From: JAAYTL01 sp031460505
GTDB taxonomy: Bacteria; Bacillota; Clostridia; Tissierellales; Tissierellaceae
NCBI GenBank assembly: GCA_031460505.1
Contig: JAVKTT010000013.1
Span: forward strand, 1 to 31,189
Direction: 5' to 3'
DNA: 31,189 nt
The notes beneath the pieces were generated by a model. It had not been told where the DNA came from, made no database searches, and saw nothing but the letters and a program-made list of their open reading frames with translations. Position numbers and translations under genes: made by a program. Below are positions 1 to 7,514 of the stretch, piece by piece (the stretch's first letter is position 1; the number at the start of each line of letters is the position of its first letter).

Positions 1-90
1 CCTGTTCCCATACCGAACACAGAAGTTAAGCATCTCAACGCCGATGGTACTTGGGTGGTAACGCCCTGGGAGAGTAGGAAGTTGCCAGGC
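1..90 (+). rRNA. rrf: 5S ribosomal RNA, 3' part (5' end outside window)
   Basis: The first 90 bases match the interior and 3' end of a bacterial 5S rRNA: the CCGAACAC/GAAGTTAAG loop region, the GATGGTACT segment and the closing GGGAGAGTAGGAAGTTGCCAGGC-like 3' arm. About 25-30 bases of the 5' end lie outside the window. The first tRNA follows three bases later, so the tRNA array is probably co-transcribed with an upstream rRNA operon. Confidence 0.93.
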
Positions 91-93
91 TAT

Positions 94-168
94 TCTTAGG
101 TAGCTCAACGGTGGAGCACCCGGCTGTTAACCGGTAGGTTGTGGGTTCGAATCCCACCCTGAGAGCCA
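94..168 (+). tRNA. tRNA-Asn (GTT)
   Basis: A complete cloverleaf: acceptor TCTTAGG pairs with CCTGAGA, the anticodon loop is CTGTTAA (GTT), the T arm is GTGGG/CCCAC, and CCA is encoded. It is the first gene after the 5S rRNA. Confidence 0.95.
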
Positions 169-203
169 TTAAATCAAAGATAAGTATACCCGAAAGGGTA
201 AAT

Positions 204-291
204 GCCGGGGTGGCGGAACTGGCAGACGCACAGGACTTAAAATCCTGCGACCCTTAAAGTCGTACCGGTTCGATTCCGGTCCTCGGCACCA
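204..291 (+). tRNA. tRNA-Leu (TAA)
   Basis: A class II tRNA with a long variable arm. Acceptor GCCGGGG pairs with CCTCGGC with one G-T pair, the anticodon loop is CTTAAAA (TAA), and CCA is encoded. Confidence 0.95.
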
Positions 292-317
292 CAAAATCTT
301 ATTACATAATTACATAG

Positions 318-390
<73 letters not shown>

Positions 391-394
<4 letters not shown>

Positions 395-470
395 TAAATC
401 TTTTATTATTTATATAATAGGGAGTGCCCCAAGGTACAACCATAAATCATTTATTATTTACCATAAATAT
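391..470 (+). repeat. short imperfect tandem repeat with a GGGAGTGCCCC element
   Basis: Between tRNA-fMet and tRNA-Met, ACCATAAATC plus an AT tail at 391-412 recurs with one change at 439-460, and CCATAAAT recurs again at 461. The motif GGGAGTGCCCCAAGGTAC lies between the copies (420-437). Nearly the same 18-mer (one mismatch) occurs at 8608-8625, also followed by CCATAAATC. No gene is visible here; it looks like an intergenic repeat that has partly duplicated the tRNA-fMet flank. Confidence 0.6.
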
Positions 471-547
471 GGCGGCGTAGCTCAGTTGGCTAGAGCATTC
501 GGTTCATACCCGAAGAGTCAGCGGTTCAAATCCGTTCGCCGCTACCA
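471..547 (+). tRNA. elongator tRNA-Met (CAT)
   Basis: Acceptor GGCGGCG pairs with CGCCGCT (G-T at the end), the anticodon loop is TTCATAC (CAT), and CCA is encoded. The 5' GGCGGCGTAGCTCAG resembles Firmicute elongator tRNA-Met rather than the lysidine-modified Ile2 tRNA. Confidence 0.9.
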
Positions 548-582
548 ATTTAATATTTAGTGTAGCATATACAAACTAATAA

Positions 583-657
583 GGCCCTATGGTCAAGCGG
601 TTAAGACATCGCCCTTTCACGGCGGTATCCCGGGTTCGAATCCCGGTAGGGTCACCA
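583..657 (+). tRNA. tRNA-Glu (TTC)
   Basis: Acceptor GGCCCTA pairs with TAGGGTC, the anticodon loop is CTTTCAC (TTC), and CCA is encoded. Confidence 0.95.
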
Positions 658-716
658 ACATTTATTTACTCCGTAGGAATCAATTCAGGAGTGTACGTAG
701 GACCATATTTTATTAT

Positions 717-792
717 GGGCGCATAGCTCAGTTGGGAGAGCACCTGCCTTACAAGCAGGGGGTCACAGGTTCGAGCCCTGTTGTGCCCACCA
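717..792 (+). tRNA. tRNA-Val (TAC)
   Basis: Acceptor GGGCGCA pairs with TGTGCCC, the anticodon loop is CTTACAA (TAC), and CCA is encoded. It is preceded by a 59-base spacer with no clear feature. Confidence 0.95.
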
Positions 793-797
793 ATCGC

Positions 798-874
798 GGC
801 CTGGTAGTTCAGTTGGTTAGAATGCCAGCCTGTCACGCTGGAGGTCGAGGGTTCGAGTCCCTTCCAGGTCGCCA
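798..874 (+). tRNA. tRNA-Asp (GTC)
   Basis: Acceptor GGCCTGG pairs with CCAGGTC, the anticodon loop is CTGTCAC (GTC), and CCA is encoded. Confidence 0.95.
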
Positions 875-888
875 ATTAAAAAAATAAC

Positions 889-917
889 TTGACAATTTAC
901 GTTGAATAATGTATAAT
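889..917 (+). promoter_or_regulatory. consensus housekeeping promoter inside the tRNA array
   Basis: A perfect TTGACA (889-894), a 17-base spacer and a perfect TATAAT (912-917) lie in the gap between tRNA-Asp and tRNA-Thr. Transcription would start near 924, about 27 bases before tRNA-Thr. The downstream 14 tRNAs therefore probably have their own strong promoter in addition to read-through from the rRNA operon. Confidence 0.85.
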
Positions 918-950
918 ATTCAAGTGTCGTTTTTCAAATGTATCAAATAT

Positions 951-1026
951 GCTGGCGTAGCTCAATCGGCAGAGCAACTGACTTGTAATCAGTAGGTTGG
1001 GGGTTCAATTCCTCTCGCCAGCTCCA
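951..1026 (+). tRNA. tRNA-Thr (TGT)
   Basis: Acceptor GCTGGCG pairs with CGCCAGC, the anticodon loop is CTTGTAA (TGT), and CCA is encoded. It is the first tRNA after the internal promoter. Confidence 0.95.
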
Positions 1027-1038
1027 CTAATTATATAT

Positions 1039-1123
1039 GGAGGAGTACCCAAGTGGCTAAAGGGGACGGACTGTAAATCCGTTAGCGGTGCTTTCACTGG
1101 TTCAAATCCAGTCTCCTCCACCA
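1039..1123 (+). tRNA. tRNA-Tyr (GTA)
   Basis: A class II tRNA with a long variable arm. Acceptor GGAGGAG pairs with CTCCTCC, the anticodon loop is CTGTAAA (GTA), and CCA is encoded. Confidence 0.95.
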
Positions 1124-1131
1124 TTAAACTC

Positions 1132-1205
1132 GCGGGTGTAGCTCAGTGGTAGAGCCCCAGCCTTCCAAGCTGGTTGCGAGGGTTCGATCCCCTTCACCCG
1201 CTCCA
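1132..1205 (+). tRNA. tRNA-Gly (TCC)
   Basis: Acceptor GCGGGTG pairs with CACCCGC, the anticodon loop is CTTCCAA (TCC), and CCA is encoded. Confidence 0.95.
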
Positions 1206-1232
1206 TTAAACTTTTTAAGTTTTAATACATTT

Positions 1233-1309
1233 GCACCTGTAGCTCAGTAGGATAGAGCAACGGACTTCTAATCCGTGTGCCGGGGGTTCGAATCCTCCCA
1301 GGTGCGCCA
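1233..1309 (+). tRNA. tRNA-Arg (TCT)
   Basis: Acceptor GCACCTG pairs with CAGGTGC, the anticodon loop is CTTCTAA (TCT), and CCA is encoded. Confidence 0.95.
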
Positions 1310-1317
1310 TATAACAT

Positions 1318-1394
1318 TGGGGTGTAGCCAAGTCGGTAAGGCAACGGACTTTGACTCCGTCATTCCACAGGTTCGAGTCCTGTCACCCCAGCCA
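1318..1394 (+). tRNA. tRNA-Gln (TTG)
   Basis: Acceptor TGGGGTG pairs with CACCCCA (a weak U1-A72 pair, as in bacterial tRNA-Gln), the anticodon loop is CTTTGAC (TTG), and CCA is encoded. Confidence 0.95.
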
Positions 1395-1402
1395 TTAGGT
1401 TT

Positions 1403-1478
1403 GATCCATTAGCTCAGTCGGTAGAGCACCTGACTTTTAATCAGGGTGTCCCGCGTTCGAGTCGCGGATGGATCACCA
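1403..1478 (+). tRNA. tRNA-Lys (TTT)
   Basis: Acceptor GATCCAT pairs with ATGGATC, the anticodon loop is CTTTTAA (TTT), and CCA is encoded. Confidence 0.95.
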
Positions 1479-1492
1479 TTATAATTTAATAA

Positions 1493-1581
1493 GGAGAGGT
1501 ACCGAAGCGGTCATAACGGGGCGGTCTTGAAAACCGTTAGGGTGCAAGCCCACGTGGGTTCGAATCCCACCCTCTCCGCCA
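1493..1581 (+). tRNA. tRNA-Ser (TGA)
   Basis: A class II tRNA. Acceptor GGAGAGG pairs with CCTCTCC, the anticodon loop is CTTGAAA (TGA), there is a long variable arm, and CCA is encoded. Confidence 0.95.
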
Positions 1582-1585
1582 ATAT

Positions 1586-1676
1586 GGAGAAGTACTCAAG
1601 CGGCTGAAGAGGCTCCCCTGCTAAGGGAGTAGGTCCTTCACGGGGCGCGAGGGTTCAAATCCCTCCTTCTCCGCCA
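1586..1676 (+). tRNA. tRNA-Ser (GCT)
   Basis: A class II tRNA, four bases after the previous tRNA-Ser. Acceptor GGAGAAG pairs with CTTCTCC, the anticodon loop is CTGCTAA (GCT), there is a long variable arm, and CCA is encoded. Confidence 0.95.
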
Positions 1677-1679
1677 TAG

Positions 1680-1756
1680 GGGCCTTTAGCTCAGTCGGTT
1701 AGAGCGCCCGGCTCATAACCGGTAGGTCCGGGGTTCGAGTCCCTGAAGGCCCACCA
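1680..1756 (+). tRNA. tRNA-Ile2 (CAT, lysidine-dependent), copy 1
   Basis: Acceptor GGGCCTT pairs with AAGGCCC, the anticodon loop is CTCATAA, and CCA is encoded. The anticodon reads Met, but the 5' GGGCCTTTAGCTCAG resembles the Firmicute minor Ile tRNA whose C34 is modified to lysidine by TilS. It differs clearly from both the initiator and elongator Met genes here. A second identical copy lies at 2186-2262. The identity is inferred from resemblance. Confidence 0.85.
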
Positions 1757-1782
1757 TTTTTTTTGTTTACATAGCAATACAA

Positions 1783-1858
1783 GCCCAGATAGCTCAGTCG
1801 GTAGAGCAGTAGACTGAAAATCTACGTGTCGCTGGTTCGATTCCGGCTCTGGGCACCA
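1783..1858 (+). tRNA. tRNA-Phe (GAA)
   Basis: Acceptor GCCCAGA pairs with TCTGGGC, the anticodon loop is CTGAAAA (GAA), and CCA is encoded. Confidence 0.95.
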
Positions 1859-1881
1859 TATAAGACAAGTTAAAGTGGTTT

Positions 1882-1956
1882 AGGGGTGTAGTTCAGTGGC
1901 AGAACGTCGGTCTCCAAAACCGAATGTCGTGGGTTCAAATCCTGCCACCCCTGCCA
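1882..1956 (+). tRNA. tRNA-Trp (CCA)
   Basis: Acceptor AGGGGTG pairs with CACCCCT, the anticodon loop is CTCCAAA (CCA), and the 3' CCA is encoded. Confidence 0.95.
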
Positions 1957-1976
1957 ATACATAAATTAATAGGCTT

Positions 1977-2053
<77 letters not shown>

Positions 2054-2094
2054 AACACAACAATTTAATATTAATATATCAAGATATAATTCAT

Positions 2095-2171
<77 letters not shown>

Positions 2172-2185
2172 TTGATTGTATACTT

Positions 2186-2262
2186 GGGCCTTTAGCTCAG
2201 TCGGTTAGAGCGCCCGGCTCATAACCGGTAGGTCCGGGGTTCGAGTCCCTGAAGGCCCACCA
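2186..2262 (+). tRNA. tRNA-Ile2 (CAT, lysidine-dependent), copy 2
   Basis: Identical over its whole length to 1680-1756. It is the last gene of the array. With the paired tRNA-Ile(GAT) genes, the end of the array is enriched in isoleucine tRNAs. Confidence 0.85.
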
Positions 2263-2270
2263 AGTATAAA

Positions 2271-2296
2271 AGCAGACAATATTGTCTGCTTTTTTA
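2271..2296. terminator. intrinsic terminator closing the tRNA array, usable from both sides
   Basis: A perfect 10-bp palindrome AGCAGACAAT/ATTGTCTGCT (2271-2290) is followed by a T run on the plus strand. The A-rich left flank gives a T-rich tail on the minus strand, so it can also terminate the convergent exonuclease gene. Confidence 0.88.
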
Positions 2297-3289
2297 ATTT
2301 AATATATTATTGATTAACCCACTTATCACTTGTTTTATGTTTTCAATATAAAACAACTTCTCAACTTCCAATATGATTAATCCTTTAGGTATGTTATATA
2401 CATTTCTCCATTCTATTTCCTTACTAAAACTGAAATCCTTAGAATTGATAAATATACATTTTTTTGTAGGAGTAACCATTCCCTCCATAACTTCTAAAGA
2501 TATTTCAAAGGTATTATTCTTAGTTATAATTAATTTATATTTATCATCATAATAAACAATATTTCCAATATTATTATCATCATCAACACTACCGCTTATA
2601 TAAAGGTAATCTTTATTTAGTTGTATATTCTCTATATAGAAATGATTATCCTTATTATTATAATATACATTCATAGTATTTTTTGAATCAATAACATTTA
2701 ATATATTTACTACATCAAGTAAATAATATAGATCGTCATAATTATGAAGTAATATATTTTCTACAGCTAAATTATTCTTTGATATCAAATAATCAAAATA
2801 GAAATTTATACATTCTTTCCCTGTATGCTTGTCTTCTCTGTTAATACCTAGAAACTCTTCTATTGATTTTAATTTCAAATTTTCAAGTGGAAGTATGTTT
2901 CTATTAGATTTGATAACCCTATAAATATCTAATGAAATATTAACATCTATGGACATATTCATTTTATAATAGTTAAACTTATTATTTATGAAAGGAATAT
3001 CAAATGATGTACCATTATAATTAACTATAATATCAAATTCAGATATGATTTTGTATGCCTCTAATAGAATATCGACTTCTTCTTTTAATTCTTCTGCAAA
3101 TAATTGCACGATTTTCCAATTGCTAATTTCATTATCAAAATACATAATTCCAATTAAATAAATTGTATCAATAGATTTGCTTAATCCTGTAGTTTCAATA
3201 TCTAGGAAGCATATCCTTTTATCTTTTAAACTTGTATGAAGAATAACTTCTTTCTCTATTATTTTTTCTATAACTTTCAATTTACTCAC
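2294..3289 (-). CDS. RNase H-like / DnaQ-fold 3'-5' exonuclease (YprB type)
   Basis: A 331-residue protein with an RNase H-like exonuclease fold. DIETTGL at residues 30-36 supplies the Asp and Glu of motif I, NYNGTSFDIPF supplies motif II, and HNYDDLYYLLD supplies the late acidic motif III. This matches the RNase H_2 group that includes Bacillus YprB; the substrate (DNA or RNA 3' ends) is not known from sequence. The C-terminal 120 residues show no motif I recognise. The longest frame starts at GTG (3287-3289), but nothing upstream of it looks like a ribosome binding site. A TTG at codon 4 (3278-3280) lies four bases after AGGTGAG and may be the true start. It converges on the tRNA array and shares its terminator. 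No signal peptide or membrane segment is visible. Confidence 0.8.
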   Translation of the reverse strand: MSKLKVIEKIIEKEVILHTSLKDKRICFLDIETTGLSKSIDTIYLIGIMYFDNEISNWKIVQLFAEELKEEVDILLEAYKIISEFDIIVNYNGTSFDIPFINNKFNYYKMNMSIDVNISLDIYRVIKSNRNILPLENLKLKSIEEFLGINREDKHTGKECINFYFDYLISKNNLAVENILLHNYDDLYYLLDVVNILNVIDSKNTMNVYYNNKDNHFYIENIQLNKDYLYISGSVDDDNNIGNIVYYDDKYKLIITKNNTFEISLEVMEGMVTPTKKCIFINSKDFSFSKEIEWRNVYNIPKGLIILEVEKLFYIENIKQVISGLINNILN

Positions 3290-3381
3290 CTAATTAAATA
3301 TTATCTCATTAAGAATGCTTTGTATAGTAATATTTCTTAATATTATTGTGAATACTATAAGGTGGAAGAAAGGAGAATTCA

Positions 3382-4338
3382 ATGAAAAAGATTGGAATAC
3401 CAAGAGGTATGTTATATTATGAAAATTTTCCATTTTGGAAGGATTATTTTGAAGGAATTGGTTATGAAGTTGTTTGCTCGGCTAAAACCAATAAAGATAT
3501 TATGGATAAAGGAATCCTAAATTCAGTAGATGAAGCATGCTTACCAGTGAAAATTATGCATGGCCATGTATATTATCTTAAAGATAAGGTTGATTATATT
3601 TTTATCCCCAAAATAATAAGTTTACACAAAGGGGAATATTGCTGTCCAAAGATATTAGGATTATCAGATATGATTAAGAGTAGCATTGATGATTTGCCAG
3701 AAATTATAGATATAGTATTTGATTTGAATAAGAGAAATGGTTTAGAAAATGGTTATAAAGAATTAGGGAAATTTCTCGGATTACCTAATGCTGAAAGTTC
3801 AATATCCTTTAGAAATACTTATAGAAATACAAATAAATACATGGATTGGATAAGGACAAATTTATTACCTAAAAATAATGAACTTAATTCAAAAAATACT
3901 AATATATTGATACTTGGTCACACTTATAACGTCTTTGATGAATTTATAAACATGGGCATATTAAGTAAATTAGTAGAAAAGAATATCAATATTTTTACAG
4001 CAGAAGATGTAAGTGAGAAAGATATTCGTAAATTCTCTAGCTTCACTAAGAAGAGGATGTTTTGGACTCATGGTAGAAGAATAATTGGTGCTGCTAATTA
4101 TTATCTATTGAACAATCAAATTGATGGAATAATATATTTAAGTTCCTTTGGATGCGGATTGGATTCAGTTCTAACATATATTGTTTCACGAGAATCATCT
4201 AAATATGAAATACCATTTATGAATTTAACCCTTGATGAACAAACAGGAGAAGCAGGTATGAATACAAGATTGGAGGCTTTTTTAGATATGATGAATTGGA
4301 GGGATAGAAATAAAAGTTACATTTCCACATTTAGGTAA
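3382..4338 (+). CDS. 2-hydroxyacyl-CoA dehydratase-like protein, DUF2229/COG3580 type
   Basis: A 318-residue protein starting KKIGIPRGMLYYENFPFW, typical of the DUF2229 family related to the subunits of 2-hydroxyacyl-CoA dehydratase and benzoyl-CoA reductase. Cysteines at 32, 53, 87-88 and 258 are candidate Fe-S ligands. The motif DEQTGEAGMNTRLEAF near residues 285-300 recurs in the next gene, so the two proteins are diverged paralogues, probably partners. The start has a good site (AAAGGAG before ATG 3382). It is the first gene of a tightly overlapping trio with the matching activase. In the family, related genes are often fused into one very large protein; as I recall, clostridial plasmalogen synthase (PlsA/PlsR) belongs to this broad group. 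The substrate is unknown here and no neighbour names it. Confidence 0.75.
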   Translation: MKKIGIPRGMLYYENFPFWKDYFEGIGYEVVCSAKTNKDIMDKGILNSVDEACLPVKIMHGHVYYLKDKVDYIFIPKIISLHKGEYCCPKILGLSDMIKSSIDDLPEIIDIVFDLNKRNGLENGYKELGKFLGLPNAESSISFRNTYRNTNKYMDWIRTNLLPKNNELNSKNTNILILGHTYNVFDEFINMGILSKLVEKNINIFTAEDVSEKDIRKFSSFTKKRMFWTHGRRIIGAANYYLLNNQIDGIIYLSSFGCGLDSVLTYIVSRESSKYEIPFMNLTLDEQTGEAGMNTRLEAFLDMMNWRDRNKSYISTFR

Positions 4339-5401
4339 TATATATTTTACTGCTAAAGCATTTCTAGAGGATTTAGGTCATGAGGTAATCCCACCTCCAG
4401 TATGTAGTAGAAAAACCCTTGAAATCGGTTCTAAGCATTCACCAGAAATGATGTGCTTACCCTTTAAAGTATTTATTGGCAATTATATTGAAAGTATAGA
4501 AAAAGGAGCTGACACAATAATCATTACTGGTAGCTGTGGTCCTTGTAGATTTGGTTTTTACTCTCTAATGCAAGAAGATATATTAAAGGACTTAGGATAC
4601 GATATAGATATGATAGTTATTGATTCTCTAAGAGAAGGGTATAAGGAATTCTTTACAAGTATAAGAAAAATTACAAATTCTAATTCTATTTCAGGACTTT
4701 ACAAAAATTCTAGATTAGCCTTGGACTTAATACAAAGAGCTGATAATCTAACACAGAAATCTAATTATGTAAGGGCATATGCAATTGATAAAAATGAAGT
4801 TAATCGTATTATGGATGGTTTTTTAGAAGATTCTATCGAAATACATGGTTCAAGTCAATTAATTGATCTGATAAATAAAACAGAGGCTAAACTTAATAAT
4901 GTAAAACAACTTAAAAACTATAACCCAATTAAAATCGGAATAATTGGAGAAATATATACAATAATAGAACCCTTTGTTAATTTAGATATAGAAAAAAAAC
5001 TAGGCAATCTAGGAGTTCTTGTAGATAAATCTCTGACTCCAACTAAATGGTTGGAGCATCACGTCATAAACTTCCCATTCGGATCAAAATATGAAAATAC
5101 AAAATATAAGTTAGCAGAACCATACTTAAACACTCTTGTAGGTGGACATGGAAGAGAAACCATTGGTAGTGCTATATATTATAAAAATATGGGATATGAC
5201 GGAGTTATACAGATATTGCCACTTAACTGTATGCCTGAAATAGTTGCTAAAAGCATACTTAAAAATGTAAGTAAAGATCTTGATTTTCCTATTATGACTT
5301 TAGTTGTTGATGAGATGACGGGAGAGGCAGGATATATTACCAGATTAGAAGCATTTGTCGATTTATTAAGTAAGCGAAGGGAGAAACAGATAATTGGATA
5401 A
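4310..5401 (+). CDS. 2-hydroxyacyl-CoA dehydratase-like protein, COG3581 type, with probable ATA start
   Basis: An ATG-based reading begins at 4448, but the same frame is open upstream and encodes the family-like N-terminus KVTFPHLGNIYFTAKAFLED, including conserved-looking Cys32 and Cys49. The frame opens after a TGA at 4292-4294. The only well-placed initiation site is GGAGGG (4298-4303), six bases before ATA at 4310; no in-frame ATG, GTG or TTG exists between that stop and 4448. I therefore infer an AUA start (363 residues), overlapping the previous gene by 29 bases. Further cysteines occur in GSCGPCRFG (76 and 79) and NCMPE. The C-terminal DEMTGEAGYITRLEAF repeats the motif of the upstream gene. 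Alternatives are a recently mutated ATG, a sequencing error, or translation by re-initiation. The probable role is as partner subunit of the upstream protein, reduced by the downstream activase. Confidence 0.75.
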   Translation: MKVTFPHLGNIYFTAKAFLEDLGHEVIPPPVCSRKTLEIGSKHSPEMMCLPFKVFIGNYIESIEKGADTIIITGSCGPCRFGFYSLMQEDILKDLGYDIDMIVIDSLREGYKEFFTSIRKITNSNSISGLYKNSRLALDLIQRADNLTQKSNYVRAYAIDKNEVNRIMDGFLEDSIEIHGSSQLIDLINKTEAKLNNVKQLKNYNPIKIGIIGEIYTIIEPFVNLDIEKKLGNLGVLVDKSLTPTKWLEHHVINFPFGSKYENTKYKLAEPYLNTLVGGHGRETIGSAIYYKNMGYDGVIQILPLNCMPEIVAKSILKNVSKDLDFPIMTLVVDEMTGEAGYITRLEAFVDLLSKRREKQIIG

Positions 5402-6344
5402 TTATTATATGGGAATTGATGTAGGCTCAGTTAGCACCAATATAGTGTTAATTGATGAAGATAATAAATTAATATACAAAAGATACTTAAGAACCCAAGG
5501 CAGACCTATAGATGTTCTAAAAGAAGGCATCAAAGAAGTAGCAGAAATACACGGAGAACAAAATATTTTAGGAGTAGGAACTACTGGTAGTGGTAGATAT
5601 CTAGCTTCAGTATTAACTGGTGCAGATGTAGTTAAAAATGAAATTAGCTGTCACGCAGTAGCAGCACTTAATTATAATCCTAAAACTAGGACAGTAATAG
5701 AAATAGGGGGTCAGGATTCTAAGATAATAATAATAAATGATGGAATAGTAGTTGACTTTGCTATGAATACAGTATGTGCTGCTGGTACTGGTTCATTTTT
5801 AGATAGGCAAGCACTAAGGCTTGGTATGGAAATAAGTGATTTTGGAACTATTGCTCTAGACTCATCAAATCCAGTGAGAATTGCCGGGAGATGTGCAGTC
5901 TTTGCTGAATCAGATATGATTCACAAGCAGCAATTGGGACATAATCAGGAAGATATCATAAGAGGACTATGCGATGCGTTAGTGAGAAACTATTTGAGTA
6001 ATATTGCAAAAGGTAAAGATTTAAAACCACCTATCTTATTTCAAGGTGGTGTAGCTGCTAACAAAGGTATCAGAGAAGCATTTGAAATAGAGTTGAATGA
6101 AAAGGTATATGTTCCATCTAACTATGATGTGATGGGTGCTATAGGAGCTGCTATTTTATCAAAGGATGCAGTTCAATTAAATGGGTATACAAAATTTAAG
6201 GGGATTGACCTTTATAAAAAAGATTACAAAGTTAACCCAATAGATTGTAATGGTTGCTCAAATATGTGCGAAATACTTGAAATAAGAGAAGATGAAAAAA
6301 TCCTTGCCCGACATGGAGATAAATGTGGAAAGTGGTCTTTATAA
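5394..6344 (+). CDS. acyl-CoA dehydratase activase (BcrAD/BadFG ATPase, HgdC-like) with extra C-terminal cysteine motif
   Basis: This is an ASKHA-fold ATPase of the archerase family, which injects high-energy electrons into dehydratase-type Fe-S proteins using ATP. IDVGSVSTN (8-16) is the phosphate-1 loop. Cys128 (NTVCAAGTGSF) and Cys167 (AGRCAVFAESD) are the ligands of the [4Fe-4S] cluster that bridges the homodimer; IEIGGQDSK and FQGGVAANKG are further family motifs. At 316 residues it is longer than classical activases (about 260). The extension carries CNGCSNMC (Cys285, 288, 292) and Cys311, which could bind a second cluster. The start is TTG 5394, ten bases after AAGGGAG, overlapping the previous gene by 8 bases; ATG 5409 is less well placed. 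It is the last gene of the trio. Confidence 0.88.
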   Translation: MDNYYMGIDVGSVSTNIVLIDEDNKLIYKRYLRTQGRPIDVLKEGIKEVAEIHGEQNILGVGTTGSGRYLASVLTGADVVKNEISCHAVAALNYNPKTRTVIEIGGQDSKIIIINDGIVVDFAMNTVCAAGTGSFLDRQALRLGMEISDFGTIALDSSNPVRIAGRCAVFAESDMIHKQQLGHNQEDIIRGLCDALVRNYLSNIAKGKDLKPPILFQGGVAANKGIREAFEIELNEKVYVPSNYDVMGAIGAAILSKDAVQLNGYTKFKGIDLYKKDYKVNPIDCNGCSNMCEILEIREDEKILARHGDKCGKWSL

Positions 6345-6363
6345 ACCTTAAAATGACGAATCT

Positions 6364-6395
6364 AAAAAAGTAGGTATAAAAATACCTACTTTTTA
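6364..6395. terminator. bidirectional intrinsic terminator between convergent genes
   Basis: A 12-bp stem AAAAGTAGGTAT/ATACCTACTTTT (6366-6377 with 6382-6393) has a four-base A loop, with A-rich left and T-rich right flanks. It can end both the activase operon and the convergent gene at 6408-7382. Confidence 0.9.
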
Positions 6396-6407
6396 TAGTT
6401 AATTTGA

Positions 6408-7382
6408 CTACTCATCATATTCTTCTTCATATTCTTCTTCAGCTTCAAAAGATAATGATCTGGTACTATTTTCATCAATTTGTCTTGGGAATAGGGTTGG
6501 GAAACTAGAGCAAATTGGTGAAATTTCTGGTGATAATTCAGGGAAACCAGTTGAAAGTACGCATAGTTGAACTGGTACTATTATCTTCTTTTCACAAGTA
6601 ATACATAATGCAATTATTAAATCTAATGTTATAGCTCCTGTTTCTGGATTTACGGTTATATCTCTTGCTACACTATTAGTTGCTAATCTTGTTTCACAGT
6701 TTATATTGCAAAACTCTGTAAATCTTGGGAAGAATGCTGAATCATGAACAGATGGTATACAAAGTTCAAAGAAATTAGTTAATACTATCGGTGCACTTAC
6801 TGTACCTACAGGTATATTTGCTGACACTGTAAATCTAACTCTTCTATCTCTTGAATCAAGAATCAAGAATACTATTTCTACTATAACATTTCCTCTTACT
6901 CTTATATTCTGTGTACCAAAAACTGGAGTACCTAAACCTTCTTCATCACAATCAGTTGTATCAGCGTATATCAATCTTTCACTACTAAGACCATCTGGAC
7001 CTACTACTTCAACAAAGTCGCCATTTGGTTGTCTTAGGAATTCACCACCAGAAAGTATTGTTTCAGGATCAATTACAAGGTTTCTTGGGTCAGCTATATT
7101 TGAAGGATTGAAGAACCTTCTACATCTAATATCTACAACATTTAGTATTCTACTGCCACTTGGTAAGTTAGGTGTAAATCTTACATCATTTACAGTTCTC
7201 AATGCCTGTAAATTAAATAATGTGGCATCATATACTTTTTGAACGAATACTGGTTCTGTAACTACATTTCTTAAGGTTCTATCCCACTCACATCCAGTTG
7301 TACCTGTACAACATGTTTCTGTTATAGGCGATATTGGACCTGGTTTATCTGGTTTGCAATCTGGCCTTTTATTCGAAGTCAT
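6408..7382 (-). CDS. uncharacterised Cys-containing protein with acidic tail (possible spore-surface or structural protein)
   Basis: A 324-residue protein I do not recognise with certainty. It has no signal peptide or membrane span, 13 cysteines (including CC at 24-25, FCNINC and LCITC), a Pro-rich N-terminal 20 residues, and a strongly acidic C-terminus ending EEEYEEEYDE. The middle is rich in Val, Ile, Thr and Asn with short alternating hydrophobic stretches, suggesting beta structure. The start is well supported: AAAGGAGG lies eight bases before ATG. Cys-rich cytoplasmic proteins of this look in spore formers are often coat or exosporium components; that is an inference from composition only. 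It is divergent from the next gene with about 130 bases between, and ends at a shared terminator. Confidence 0.6.
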   Translation of the reverse strand: MTSNKRPDCKPDKPGPISPITETCCTGTTGCEWDRTLRNVVTEPVFVQKVYDATLFNLQALRTVNDVRFTPNLPSGSRILNVVDIRCRRFFNPSNIADPRNLVIDPETILSGGEFLRQPNGDFVEVVGPDGLSSERLIYADTTDCDEEGLGTPVFGTQNIRVRGNVIVEIVFLILDSRDRRVRFTVSANIPVGTVSAPIVLTNFFELCIPSVHDSAFFPRFTEFCNINCETRLATNSVARDITVNPETGAITLDLIIALCITCEKKIIVPVQLCVLSTGFPELSPEISPICSSFPTLFPRQIDENSTRSLSFEAEEEYEEEYDE

Positions 7383-7514
7383 ATATATATCCTCCTTTCA
7401 AAAAATGAATCATTACTCAATGCTAATATATTCAGAGTCAAATAATTATGTTACTCTTCTTATGTAATAATATAGATATTAAAATAATATTATAGTTAAA
7501 AAGGAATGAATAAA

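Noticed and set aside
666..875. A 69-codon minus-strand open frame
   Set aside because: It is antisense to tRNA-Val and tRNA-Asp and has no ribosome site; the tRNA genes explain the sequence.
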